Shown: positions 12,961 through 24,289 of the stretch, in pieces | How positions within the stretch are numbered: position 1 is the stretch's first letter | Layout of the letters: each line of letters opens with the position of its first letter | Assembly (NCBI GenBank): GCA_963575745.1 | Contig: CAUYUJ010014260.1 | Span: 682,787 to 746,786 of the forward strand | Length of the DNA: 64,000 nucleotides | Reading direction: 5' to 3' | DNA from: Prorocentrum cordatum | Taxonomy: Eukaryota > Sar > Dinophyceae > Prorocentrales > Prorocentraceae | The notes under the pieces: model-generated | What the model was told of the DNA's origin: nothing | Databases searched by the model: none | The model's input: only the letters and a program-made list of their open reading frames with translations | Position numbers and translations under genes: made by a program

Positions 12961-13719
12961 ATCAGAGCGATGGGGGCTGAACCGACCGGTCATTCACTGT
13001 CCCTGGGTGCGTGGCTGAGGTGGAATTCCGCGATGCTGATTCTTGTTGTTGTCGTTGTTGAATTCTCACTTCTGAAGAATAGTTATTGTTGATCCCCCCC
13101 ACCGGTGCATACGGTTTCTTCTAAATCAAAGTGTGCCCCTCGACGTTCGCACCCTGTTTTTTGATAGGGAAAATCTTGATGCTCAAACTCGGCCCCTGGC
13201 CCCCGGGTTACACCAACAACGGCTCCCGCCTGAGACCTCCTTACAATTTAGCCGAAACCCCCGCTCCCGCCCGAGACTTCCTCGCATGTTATTCAGGAAG
13301 CGCGCTCTCGCTTGGGACTTCCTTACAATGTATTCAGGAATCGCTCTCCCGGCGCTCTGGAGTCGCGCTCTCGCTGGACACTTGCTTGCAACTTACTGAA
13401 GAATGGCTTTGCGTTGGAATTTCATGCAATTTGCCCAAACGCCGCGCTCCCGACACCCAGGCACCCAGGAGTCGCGCCCGTTGTGGCCTCATGTGCATGC
13501 CCTTCGTGGCCCCGCTGTCGCCACTCGTGTCCCCCCCCCATCACTGCCCAGTGGCCCTATAATTGCTTTCGGTGGCCCCGCATTATCTGCACTTCGTGGC
13601 CCCCGCTCGTTCGCGCTTTTCGTGGCCCCATACGCATTCCCTTCGTGTCCCCGCTGTCGCCCTTCGTGGCCTACTTCGTGCCCTTCGTGGCCTTGCTGTC
13701 GTTCTCTCTCGCTCTCGCT

Positions 13720-13763
13720 TTCGCTCGTCGTCGCCGTCGTCGTCGTCGTCGCCGTCGTCTTCG

Positions 13764-13815
<52 letters not shown>

Positions 13816-13820
13816 GGTCG
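13720..13820. repeat. (CGT)n microsatellite
   Basis: CGTCGT and GTCGTC runs. Confidence 0.9.
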
Positions 13821-14079
13821 GTCCCCTGTCCGTCCCTCTTGGGGTCGGGTCGACGGTCCGCGGCCGCACCGCCGAGACGGTCCGCGGCCGCCCCGCCGCT
13901 TGCCGGGGCCCAGCCTGCAGGGAAGAAAGGCATACCCCCCAAAAAGGGCTCGGTCGAAAACGAAAAGGGCGGGTATCGAGGGTTTGGAAAACACGCGTTA
14001 TTGGACATTCGAGCATATGAGGGCGAACAGTCTTAGAATTCTTGTTGTTGTTGTTGCTGTTGTTTGTGAATGTCGTCGT

Positions 14080-14780
14080 CCCACCGGCGACCCGCCCCCC
14101 GACCCACCCGCGATCCACCCCGCAACCCACCCGTGACCCACCCGCGCCCCACCCCGAGACCCACCCGCGACCCACCCCGCGACTCACCCGCGACCCACCC
14201 GCGACCCACCCGCGACCCACCCCGCGACCCGCCCCGCGACCCGCCCGCGACCCACCCCGAGACCCCCCCGGCGACCCACCCGCGACCCACCGGCGACCCA
14301 CCCGCGACCCACCCGCGACCCACCCCGCGACCCACCCGCGACCCACCCGCGATTTACCCGCGACCGACCGCGACCCACCCCGCGACCCACCCGCGACCCA
14401 CCCCGCGACCCACCCAAAATTTTCGGCGCCTGCGGCGGGTTTCTTTTGCATTCGTTGCAGGTGGAAAATCTGCGACGCGCCCGCGAACCACCGGCGACCC
14501 ACCGCGACCCACCCGCGACACACCCGCGACCCACCCCGCGACCCACCCAAAATTTTCGGCGCCTGCGGCGGGTTTCTCTTGCAGTCGTTGCAGGTGGAAA
14601 TTTTGCGACATACCCGCGACCCAAAGCGCGCCCGCGACCCACCGGCGACCCACCGCGACCCACCCGCGACACACCCGCGACCCACCCCGCGACCCACGCA
14701 AATTTTTTGGCGCCTGCGGCGGACTTCTTGTACGTTCTTTCCGGTGGAGAACCTGCGACCCACCCGCGACCCGAACCGCG
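14080..14780. repeat. CACCCGCGACC minisatellite with inserted GGCGCCTGCGGCGGG blocks
   Basis: Units of 11-16 bp (CCCACCCGCGA, CCCCGCGACCCACC) are broken by blocks at about 14421, 14554, 14705 and 14799, each with TTCGGCGCCTGCGGC and often TTCTTTTGCA and GGTGGAAA. Confidence 0.92.
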
Positions 14781-14827
14781 TTCAGTGTACAAATCAAATT
14801 GTCGGCGCCTGCCGCGGGCTGTTCTTG

Positions 14828-14950
14828 AATCCCACCAGCCCTTTGGGCGTGAGTGGTTTAGAGAGCCCGCTCTGTCCTCAACCCCCCTTCTTCCCCTTCG
14901 GGGAGGGGTTTACCCCTCCCCCTACCCCCTCCCCCTGGGCCTGGAGAGGG
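14828..14950. repeat. Dispersed repeat copy 1
   Basis: Shares CAACCCCCCTTCTTCCCCTT and TACCCCCT with 48598-48720, in the same orientation, including GTGGTTTAGAG/GTGGTCTAGAG before it. Confidence 0.85.
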
Positions 14951-15227
14951 ACCCCCGCGGGTCGTCAGGGGGGTCAATTTCGACTCCTGGGAGGGCCAAA
15001 AAACGACGACCCTCACGAGGATTCTGGCCCCGACGGGGGGAGGGAGATAGGCCCCTCTCCTCTTCTTCGAAGCCAAAAACATTGATTTTACTAGGGTGTT
15101 GGCCCCATTTTGGCCTTTTGAGGGGGCAGCGCTCATCTTCTTTCATAGCAAAATCATTGAATTTACGAAGGTTTTGGGCTCATTTTGTCCTTCTCAGGGG
15201 GCGGCTCTCATTTGCGCTTCAAAGGAG

Positions 15228-15465
15228 GTCGCAAGAGGCCCCAAGATGGGCCCAAAAAGCCCCCAGGAAGCTCCCAAGAGGCCTCCAAGAGGCCCCCCAG
15301 AGGCCCCCAAGCGGCCCCAAGAGGCCCCCAAGAGGCCCCCAAGCGGCCCGCAAGAGGCCCCAAGAGGCCCCAAGAGGCCCCCAAGAGGCCCCCAAGAGGC
15401 CCCCAAGAGGCCCCCAAGAGGCCCCAAGAGGCTCCAAGAGGCCCCCAAGAGGCCCCACGAGGAGC
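15228..15465. repeat. CCAAGAGG array 2
   Basis: Regular GCCCCCAAGAG units of 11 bp that continue into the GACTCACACC array. Its reverse complement is at 17195-17325. Confidence 0.9.
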
Positions 15466-15860
15466 CCGAACGACTCACACCAGGACGAGGGGCCCGAACG
15501 ACTCACACCACGAAGAGCCCGAACGACTCACACCACAAGGAGGGGCCCGAACGACTCACACCAGGACGAGGCGCCCGAACGACTCACACCACGAGGAGCC
15601 CGAACGACTCACACCACGACGCGGGCCCCGAACGACTCACACCACGAGGAGCCCGAACGAGTCACACCAGGAGGAGGGGCCCGAACGACTCACACCAGGA
15701 TGAGGGGCCCGAACAACTCACACCACGAGAAGCCCGAACGACTCACACCAGGACGAAGAGCCCGAACGACTCACACCACGAAGAGCCCGAACGACTCACA
15801 CCAGGAAGAAGGGCCCGAACGACTCACACCAGGACGAGAAACCCCAAACGACTCAAATCA
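15465..15860. repeat. GCCCGAACGACTCACACCA minisatellite
   Basis: About fourteen units of 25-32 bp, each with CCCGAACGACTCACACCA. The first units are repeated in reverse at 17085-17195. Confidence 0.92.
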
Positions 15861-16079
15861 CGAGGAGCGCTTTCTCTCCCTCCTCCTCCGCCTCGTCCTT
15901 CTCCCGCTCCCCCCACAAGGAGGATGTACAAGGAGGCGGGAGGAAGGAGGAACAGGGGAGATATGCGGGCCCAAGTGGACACACGCCTGAAAAAAAACAC
16001 GACTGCCGGCATGCTTCGCAAGAGTTGCTGCTGTGAGATGGGCTGGCGGGGATACGCGAAGCGTAAAGAATTCCTTCCA

Positions 16080-16450
16080 GGTGGAGGTGGAGAGCCCACG
16101 ACCCACCCGCGACCCAAACTACGTTCACTGAACAAACCAAAACTTCGGCGCCTGCGGCGGGTTTCTTTTGGATTCGTTCCAGGTGGAGAACCTGCGACCC
16201 AAACCGCGTTCAGTGTACAAGTCAAACTGTTCGGCGCCCGCGGCGGGCTGTTTTTGAATTCCTTCCAAGTGGAGGTGGAGGTGGGGATTCCGCGACCCAA
16301 CCGCGACCCAAACTACGTTCACTGAACAAGCCAAAAATTCGGCGCCTGCGGCGAACTGTTTTAGCATTCGTTCCGGGTGGCCCACCAGCGATCCCCCCCG
16401 CGCTGAACTTGTCAGAGCACGCAAATCGGCGCCTGCGGCGGGCTTGCTCG
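16080..16450. repeat. Further GGCGCCTGCGGCGGG blocks
   Basis: Four blocks at about 16143, 16231, 16340 and 16428, in the same orientation as those at 14.4-14.8 kb, interspersed with GACCCAAACTACGTTCACTG-like text. Confidence 0.85.
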
Positions 16451-16461
16451 CATTGGTTTGG

Positions 16462-16509
<48 letters not shown>

Positions 16510-16960
16510 TACGAGGACGAAGAGGAGGCCGACGACGAGGGCGAGGAGGAAAAGGAGGGGGGGACGACGGAGGGGGACGACGAGAAAGGAGGGAGGAGGA
16601 GGGGGAGGAGGAGGAGGACGATGACGACGACGACGATAGAAAGGAGGGGGGGAAAGGATCGGGATGGGGGAGGAGGAGGAGGAGGAGGGAGGAGGAGGAG
16701 GAGGAGGAGGGAGGAGGAGGAGGAGCAGGAGGAGGAGCAGGAGGAGGAGGAGGGGGAGGAGGAGGAGCAGGAGGAGGAAAAGGAAGAAGAGGAGGAGGTG
16801 GAGGAGGTGGAGGAGAAGGTGGAGGAGGAGGCGGACGACGACGACGACGAAAACGATGAGGACGAGGACGCGGACGCGGACGAGGAGGAGGAGGAGGAGG
16901 AGGAGCAGGAGGAGGAGGATGAGGAGCAGGAGGAGGAGGAAGGCGCCATCGACAAGGAAG
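16462..16960. repeat. Purine-only 500 bp tract (GAC)n/(GGA)n
   Basis: A (GAC)n run followed by GGA/GAG-rich sequence, with few pyrimidines in the second half. It makes Asp/Glu-rich frames only. Confidence 0.9.
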
Positions 16961-17084
16961 GCGAAGGCCACGAGGTCCGCCGGCTCGACGCCCGCGTCGC
17001 CCGCGCCCGCCCCGTTGCTCTCATCCGCAATTGCGGGGTGCTGCGTACCTGCGGCACTTGCAGTACTTATGCATGGTAAGTCCC

Positions 17085-18085
17085 ACCCCCTGGTGTGAGT
17101 CGTTCGGGCCCCTCCTTGTGGTGTGAGTCGTTCGGCCTCTTCGTGGTGTGAGTCGTTCGGGCCCCTCGTCCTGGTGTGAGTCGTTCGGGCTCCTCGTGGG
17201 GCCTCTTGGGGGCCTCTTGGAGCCTCTTGGGGCCTCTTGGGGGCCTCTTGGGGGCCTCTTGGGGGCCTCTTGGGGGCCTCTTGGGGCCTCTTGGGGGGCC
17301 CCCTGGGGGGCCCCCTCTCGGGGTCGACGGCACGGGGCGGACCTCGGAGGGTCGGGGCCCCTCGTCCTCGCCCTCGTCGGCGGCACGGGGCGGACCTCGG
17401 GGGGAGGGGGGGGGGGCTCGGGGCACCCCTCGGGGCCCCCTCTGGGCCTCCCCCGTCCTCGTCGTCCTCGTCTCGTCTCGTCGTCGACGGCGACGGCACG
17501 TGGCGGACCTCGGGATGTGTCGGGGCCCCCCTCGCGGGCCCCCCTCGGGCCTCCCCCGTCCTCGTCGTCCTCGTGCTCGTCCTCGTCCTCGTCGACGGCA
17601 CGGGGCGGACCTCGGGGGGGGGGGGGCGGGCCCCCCCTCGGGGCCCCCACTCGGGTCTCCCCCGTCCTCGTCGTCCTCGTCCTCGTCCTCGCCCTCGTCG
17701 ACAGCACGGGGCGGACCTCGGAGGGGGTCGAGGCCCCCCCCCGAAGCACCCAAGACGCCCAAGAGCCCCCCTTGACTGCCAAGAGACCCCAGGACGCCCG
17801 AAGAGGCATCCAAAAGGCTTCCAACAGACATCCGAGAGACATTCAAGATGCTTCTGGCTATTCTGCTGGTCCTTGCCCTCCTCCTTCTTCTTCTTCTTCT
17901 CCTCCTCCTCCTCCTCCTCTTCCCCTCCTTTTCCTGCTTCTCCTCATTGTCCTCCTCGTCCTCCTTCTCCTCCTTGCTCGCCCCCCTCGTCCTCGCCCTT
18001 CCGACGACGACGATTCCTTCTCCATCCTCCCCCGCTTGGGGTATATGACAGCTTCCCTCGCACGTTTTTCTGCATGGTCCCCTTC
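17085..18085. repeat. Inverted segmental repeat, right arm
   Basis: This is the reverse complement of 11361-12480 (17330-18085: five GGCGGACCTC units and the unique part) and of the array at 15280-15560 (17085-17325), so it joins two parts that are 2.8 kb apart in the left arm. Partial third copy at 49370-49545. Confidence 0.85.
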
Positions 18086-18355
18086 CTTCTCCTCCTCCCC
18101 TCTTTCTGCCCGCACCTCCTCCTCCTCCTCCTCCTTCTCCTCGCCCTCCTCCTCTGAAAGAGTTAGTGGCAGTTATAAGTATCCCCTAAGGAACTTTCAT
18201 ATGCCACCCTAAGTAACTTAGTAAGTAACTTAGTAAACCCAGCTAAGTAGCAACGAGAAATAGGCTGAATGACTTGAGGTACTACCGCTAAGCTCAACTA
18301 ACATAGGACGCGCCAGCCTCTACGCGGGGTCGCGCCAATGTAATATGTTATAATA

Positions 18356-18440
18356 TTGTCCAGCGGTTGGGATTTGGACCGTTGCGGCTTTCTCACCGCT
18401 TGGGATCTGAACCGTCCGACGGGGATCTGGAATCCGACCC
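18356..18440. repeat. Reverse copy of the GGTCCAGATCCCA repeat
   Basis: Reverse complement of 9255-9338, about 80% alike by eye. Confidence 0.75.
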
Positions 18441-18454
18441 CAGCGCGCGGGCCA

Positions 18455-18600
18455 AGAGTGCCCCAAGAAGCCCGCAGGACGGCCCAAGAGGGCCTCGTGT
18501 CGCCGAAAGATCGTCCCAGCACGCTCAAATGTCTCCAAGAGGCCCAAGGGGCCTCCAAGAGGCCTCCCAAGAAGGCCCCGAGAGGCGAAAATTATCATCA
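18455..18600. repeat. CCAAGAGG array 3 (short)
   Basis: Short array of GGCCCAAGAG-type units following a dispersed repeat copy at 18356-18440. Confidence 0.8.
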
Positions 18601-18649
18601 TACCTACCGGTGTGATCTCGCACTGCTTTATTTCGACCGACCGTGTGCC

Positions 18650-18900
18650 CATAATGCGGTCGTGCTGGTGGTTGTGCTGGCGGCCGTGCTGGTGGTCGTG
18701 GTTGGTGGACGTGCTGGTGGTCGTGCTGCTGGCCGTTCTGGTGGAGGTGCTGGCAGTCGTGCTGGTGGTCGTGCTGGTACTTGTGCTGGTGGTCGTGCTG
18801 GGAAGTGCTGGTGGTCGAGATGGTGGTCGTGCTGCTGGCTGGTCGTGCTGGTGGTCGTGCTGGTGGTCGTGCTGGGCTGGTGGTCGTGCTGGTGGTCGTG
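18650..18900. repeat. GGTGGTCGTGCT minisatellite before the gap
   Basis: Units of GGTGGTCGTGCT with small changes, up to the gap. Confidence 0.9.
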
Positions 18901-19000
18901 NNNNNNNNNNNNNNNNNNNNNNNNNNNNNNNNNNNNNNNNNNNNNNNNNNNNNNNNNNNNNNNNNNNNNNNNNNNNNNNNNNNNNNNNNNNNNNNNNNNN
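18901..19000. other. Assembly gap (100 N)
   Basis: Exactly 100 unknown bases, probably of nominal length, between two minisatellites. Confidence 1.
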
Positions 19001-19200
19001 CCCCCCCCGCTCCCTCCCTGCGCCCCCCTCCCCTTATTCCGACCGACCGTGGGCCACACCCTCCGCTCCCCCCTTGCGCCCCCCTCCGCTTATTCCAACC
19101 GACCGTGGGCCCCCCCCCGCTCCCCCCTTGCGCCCCCGTCCCCTTCTTCCGCCCGACCGTGGGCCACTCCCCCCGCTCCTCTTCTGCGCCCCTCTCCCCT
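19001..19200. repeat. CCGACCGTGGGCC minisatellite after the gap
   Basis: About four units of 55-60 bp with CCGACCGTGGGCC, CTCCCCCCTTGCGCC and CTTATTC. Confidence 0.85.
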
Positions 19201-19645
19201 TATTCTGGGCCGTCTTGGGTGCATTTTGGGCCGTTTTGGAGGCATTTTGGTGCCATGTTGGCCGTCTTGGAAGCCATCTTGGAGGCACTTGGAGGCCATC
19301 TTGGCCGTTTTGGAGGCAATCTTAGCCATCTTGGAGGCCTCTTGGCCCGTGTTGAGGCCCTCTTGGGACCGTCTTGGAGGCCTCTTGGGCCGTCATGGGG
19401 CCATCTTGGGGGCCTCTTGGGCAATTTTGGGGCGATCTTGGGGGCCTCTTGGGCCGTCTTGGACCGTCGGAAAGCCGAAAAGGCGCAAATGACCAAGTCC
19501 TTCCCGAACCCAAAGAAAATCAATGATTTTGGCATCTTCGGGCCCTCCTAGACGACCTCTTGATGGCCTCTTGGGCTGTCTTGGAGGCCTCTTTGGAGCC
19601 TCTTGGACCGTCTTGGGCCTCTGGGACCCTTCCGAGGCGACCCCG
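19200..19645. repeat. CCAAGAGG array 4 (inverse orientation)
   Basis: Units read GGCCTCTTGGG and GCCATCTTGG. A spacer at about 19465-19535 includes CCGTCGGAAAGCC and AATCAATGATTTTGGC, the common spacer motif. Confidence 0.9.
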
Positions 19646-20284
19646 GCGGACAGGCCAGGCGGCCGGGAAGCTCGCCGCCGCCCGCCGCTCGGTGAGCGAG
19701 CCTCGGGCCCGAGGCGAGGATGAGTTGCCTGGGCCAGCCTCGGGTCGGAGGCGAGGACGGTGAGGCGGAGGAGGAAGCGGAGGGGGAGGGGGAGGAGGCG
19801 GAGGTGGAGGGGGAGGAGGAGGACGAGAAGGAGGAGGACGAGGACGCAGCGTGCCCGGCCGCATGCCGACGGCGAGGGCGACTCCGCCGCCACGCGCCGC
19901 ACCGCCCCAGAAGGTGGAGAGAGGGGGAGGACAAGGAGGAGGTCGAGAACCAGGAGGAGGAAGAGAGGCGGGACAGGAGAAAGTGGAGGTGAGGAGGGGG
20001 AGAAGGAGGACGAGACAGAGGACAAGCGACCTTCCTCCATACCCAAACTGACATGCTTCTAGCCGCCCCTTCCCGTCTTCGAATCTGTCCCCTGCCAGCG
20101 TGTCGCAGCAATTGCGGCACGCTTCCCGGCGCCTGCCAAGGACTGCCTCCCTCGCGATCCCTGGTTTTCTCCATCTCCCATGGACCCACATCGTCATTGT
20201 ATGATCCTTGGCACGCGTGCCCCTTGTTAATTTGCCCGGAACGTGTTAAAGGATTTGGGCGTTCTCGCCGTCTTAGCTTCCCGA

Positions 20285-21880
20285 CGCTCTAAGATGGCCC
20301 CCGCGGCCCCCAAGATGGCTCCAAGACTGCCCAAGAGGGCCCCAAGACTACCAAAGAGGAGCCAAGACGGCCCAAGAGGGCTCAAAGACAGCTCCAATCG
20401 GGGGCCAGATGGGGAACCCGAAATGACACTTCGAGACCTCGACCCCGAGGGGCCACCAGGAGGCCACAAGAGGCCCCCAAGAGGCCCCCTTGAGGCCCCG
20501 TAGAGGCCCACAAGAGACCCCAAGAGCCCCCCAAGAGTTCCCCATAGGCCCCCATGCTGCCACTAAGGGGCTCCAGAGAGCACTCCGACGAGACCCCAAG
20601 AAGCACCCCGTAGGAACTCTGACCCACAACATAGGCACAGCGGCGGGATGGGCCGAAGGCCCTTCGATGATCCGCCGCCCCCTGTTGGCTTGCCACAGGG
20701 GAGCCTGGCGTGGTCCCTTTCCAAAAGAACTCCCCCTGGGGCTTCGGCCCAGCGCGCCAGCCACCCGAAAGAGACCATACACGAGCACACGATCCGCAAA
20801 ACATCTCCAAGACGATCAAGATGGCCTCTGAGATGGTCACGTTGGCCCAAGATGGCCTCCAAGATGGTCCAAGATGGCCTCCAAGACGGCCCCAGAGAGT
20901 CCAAGATGCCTCCAAGTCCGCCCAAAAGGCCCCCAAGACGGCCCAAGCCCAAGATGGCCTCAAGATGACCCAAGACGGCCCAAGAGGCCCCCAAAAGGCC
21001 TCCAACATTACCCCAGAACCGCCCAAGAGGCCTCCAACACGGCCCCTAGAGGGCCCAACGACGGCTCAAGAGGCCCCCAAGAGGCCCCCAAAGAGGTCCA
21101 AGACGGCCCAAGAGGCCTCCAAGAGGTCCTCCAAGAAGACCCGAAGAGGCCAACAACATTGATGCTCCAACAGTGTCGGAACATGTTGGCATTTGCTTTT
21201 GTTCTGCCTTCCGACGGCCCGAGACAGTCCAGCCCTAAGGCGACCCAAGAGGCCTCCAAGATGGCCCCAGCACCGCCCAAGAGGCCCCCCAAACGGCCCA
21301 AGAGGGCCCCAAGACGGTCAAGAGGCCCCCAAGAGGCCCCCAAGAGGCCCCCAAGAGGCCCCCAAGAGGTCCAAGACGGCCCAAGAGTCCTCCAAGAGGT
21401 CTTCCAGGAAGACCCGAAGAGACCAACAGTATTGATTGTTCATCGGTGTTTGAAGGATTGTGGTTGGCATGTGTGTGTTTTCGGCCTTCCGACGGCCCGA
21501 GACGGCCCAAGAGCCCCAAGATCGCCCAAAAGGCATCCAAGATGGCCCCAGAACGAACGGCCACGGGGCCCCCAAGACGGCCCCAAGAGGGCCCCAAGAC
21601 GGCCCAAGAGGCCTCCAAGACGCCCAAGATGGCCTCCAAGACGGCCCTGGAGCACCCCCAGGAGGGCCCCAAGTCGGCCCAGAGAGGTCCCCAAGACGGC
21701 TTCCAACGGTGTCAGACGGGCCAGGAACGCCCCAAGATGGCCAAAGAGGCCCCCGAGAAGCCCCCAAAGACCCCCAAGAGACCCAAGGAGGCCCCCAATA
21801 TGCGTCCAAAAGGCTCCCAGGAAGCTCCCAGGAGGCCCCAAGAGTGTCCCCAGAGGCTCCCAAAATGCCCCCTCCTCCTC
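20285..21880. repeat. CCAAGAGG array 5 (largest)
   Basis: About 1.6 kb of CAAGATGGCC/GGCCCAAGAG units broken by spacers at about 20600-20810, 21145-21230 and 21420-21500. Spacers share ACATTGAT or GTATTGAT and end CTTCCGACGGCCCGAGAC. Confidence 0.92.
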
Positions 21881-21904
21881 CTCCTCCTCTTCCTCCTCCT
21901 GATC

Positions 21905-22060
21905 TCCCCCGCCATCCTCCCCCAAGTGTTCCCGAAGGGTTTCCACAACGGCTGGGGGAACACATGGTCCGCTAACTTGGCAGAGCTCTTGCCACAACGC
22001 TCGGCCACATGGACCATTCCAAAAGGCAAGGGGCGGCGTTGCCGTAGGCGTCTTCGATAA
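21905..22060 (-). repeat. Dispersed repeat R, copy 1
   Basis: Partner of 33290-33455. It lies beyond the CCAAGAGG array and is followed by unrelated sequence. The minus frame reads HVFPQPLWKPFGNTWG, and the partner reads FVFPQPLWTPLGELLG, so the repeat may once have been coding. Confidence 0.65.
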
Positions 22061-22667
22061 GGTGCGCTGCCCCATGGCAGATGTTCAGTCCTTTTTTCAA
22101 GCTGAAACGATTGGACCGATTCTCGCCCGCGCAAGGCGGCACTGACTCCAGAATCGACACGCTCAATGCTTTCAAGAACGGGGAGATGGCATTTCATAGA
22201 ACACGGCGCACAACAGAAAACTGGCATCACGAAATGATGTGGGTCCAACCGCTCGCCTCCAGATTGCTTGTTAGCGAGATCCCAGCAGTGCTGAATATTA
22301 TGAAGGTAGCTGGCCATTGAAAACCAAAGTCTTGAAGCCTGTCGTGGGCAATGTTCTTTGCTGTTGCGGCAGCATGCATGGATGAGCAGGCCGAACACCA
22401 CTTTGAATGCTGTGCCGGTGCCGCGTAGGTGCCGCGTAATCATTTCGGTCGCCCTGAATGGGAGCAGCGACAACGGAGGGGAAATAGGACGAATAATGGG
22501 GAGCGAGGGAGAAATATAATTCAAGGGAGCAGCACTCAGAGCCATGGACGCCTGCAGACCAAAGACAAGAAGACGGACAAGTCGTCGACACCTGGCTCAA
22601 AGGGGCTCTTGCCGCACAAATCCGCCAGCGTGCCGTAGGCACTTGGCCGGGTGCCGTCAGGTCCTCC

Positions 22668-22760
22668 TCCTCCTCCTCCGCCTCCTCCGCCTCCTCCGCC
22701 TCCTCCGCCTCCTCCTCCTCCTCGTCCTCCTCCTCCTCCTCCTCCTCCTCCTCCTCCTCA
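22668..22760. repeat. (TCC)n/(GCC)n microsatellite
   Basis: CTCCTC and CTCCGC runs. Confidence 0.9.
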
Positions 22761-23029
22761 GTCCTGCGCGCGCGCTCAGGTTCTGCATGCCTTGGTGCCT
22801 CAGCGTTCGGCGGGGCAGGGGGGGCGTGCCCGAATGAAAGGGAGCTGCGTGCTTGGACGCCAACGCATTCGTCGCCGGAGGCGTGAATGGGTGCTGGGAC
22901 TCGGGCGAAGGGTGCACCACTACTCATAAGCAAACGCGCAATTACGCAATGAATCCCCCCCCCCCCTCTCGTTGCTGTCCCTCCCGCCCCCCGAGAGAGC
23001 CCCGCGACGGCTCTGGAGGGCTGCCTTGA

Positions 23030-23165
23030 CCGCCCAAGACGGCTCAAGAGGCGTCCGAGATGACACCCGAGTCCGCCAGCAGGCCCCCAAGAGGCTCCCA
23101 GAGGCAAAGGCCCCAGACGCGCCTCCTAGAGGCCTACGAGAGGCCCCCCAAGAGACCCTGCGCAC
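23030..23165. repeat. CCAAGAGG array 6 (short)
   Basis: Short array of AAGAGGC units, followed by unique sequence. Confidence 0.8.
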
Positions 23166-23389
23166 TGTTAATCCAGGAGGCTCCTGACCCATGACCCACG
23201 CACGATTGCGGGATGGGCGGAAGGCCACCAGACCCGCCGTCGCCCCTGGCTTGCCGCAGGGGTAGACGACGCGCTAAACTTCCGAATGGTGCGGGTCCTT
23301 CTTGAAGGGCTCCCAATGGGATCTCGGCCGATCGCGCCATCCGCGCCGAAAAGGAGGCGCCCATCGGCTTTCTCGCCTAAAATGGTCGC

Positions 23390-23950
23390 ACTGTGGCTTC
23401 CAAGATGGCTAAGATGGCCTCCAAGACAGTCAAGATGGCTCCCAGGGCCCAAGATGGCCCCAATATGCTTCCAAGCCTACATCAGACGGACCCACGACGG
23501 CACAAGATGGCATCCAGACGGCCAGAGGGGCCACCAAGACGCCCCATGGCCCAAGAGGGCTCCAAGAGGACCTCCAGGAGGCCAAACTCATTGATGTCCT
23601 TGTAGTTGTTTCAGTGCTAGTAGCATTCTCGATGTTCGAACTTCCGGCGCTCCAAGACAGCTCCATAGACGCGAAGATCGTTCCCAAATGCCCCCAAAAG
23701 GCCCCCAAGGGGTTCCCAAGACGGGTCAAGAGGACCCAAATACGGCCCCATGAACCTTCAAGTCGGTTCTAGGGTGTCCAAGCAGGGACCCGCGACTGCC
23801 CAGAGAAGGCCACAAAACGGCCTCCGAAGGCCAAGAGGCACCGTAGAGGCTTCCTGAAGCCCCAACAGGCTCCCAGAACGCCCAAGGAGGCCCCCAAGAG
23901 GTCCCCCAGAGGCTCTCAGCGAACCATGAGGAAACCACAGGACGGCCTCG
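23390..23950. repeat. CCAAGAGG array 7
   Basis: Array with a spacer near 23590-23660 that ends ACTTCCGGCGCTCCAAGAC. The copia element begins 100 bases further on. Confidence 0.88.
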
Positions 23951-24050
23951 AGAAGCATCCTCCTTTTCCTCCTCCTCCTGCTCCTCCTCCTCCTGCTCCT
24001 CCTCATCTTCCTCCTCCTCCCCCTCTTCCTCCTCCACCTCCTCCTCCTCT

Positions 24051-24055
24051 TCCTC
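24051..24055. repeat. Target site duplication, left copy
   Basis: TCCTC directly abuts the left LTR and is repeated at 32449-32453. Five bases is the copia length. Both flanks are TCC-rich, so chance agreement is possible. Confidence 0.6.
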
Positions 24056-24280
24056 TCAAGTGACGGCCGAAGTTATCGAAGACTTTTCAAGTGTGAACCC
24101 GTGCGCCCAAGAGCTCTTCGGAACCTGAATGGTTATGGAACGAGGCGCGTCAGCGGCGGCAGCTGGCTATCGGGGCCTCCTCCGGCCCGACGCACATCGC
24201 TAGGCCCTCGGGCCTAACTACATTAGGGGCCCGCCAGGGCCAACATGGAAAAGAGAGGACGATCGTAGTGCATGTCAACA
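24056..24280 (-). repeat. 3' LTR of the copia element
   Basis: This is the second copy of the terminal repeat, about 88% identical to the one at 32223-32448. On the minus strand it starts TGTTGACATG immediately after the purine run at 24281-24289 and ends CTTGA next to the TCCTC flank. Confidence 0.92.
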
Positions 24281-24289
24281 CCCGTCCCC
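24281..24289 (-). other. Polypurine tract candidate
   Basis: The minus strand reads GGGGACGGG directly before the 3' LTR, where plus-strand DNA synthesis starts in LTR elements. It has one C and is short. Confidence 0.6.

Noticed and set aside
15465-15860. Direct repeats that could suggest a CRISPR array
   Set aside because: Unit lengths vary, spacers are part of the repeat, and the context is eukaryotic.
14042-16325. Open frames of 347-514 codons on the plus strand
   Set aside because: They follow minisatellite units (CACCCGCGACC, GACTCACACC) and have no motif.
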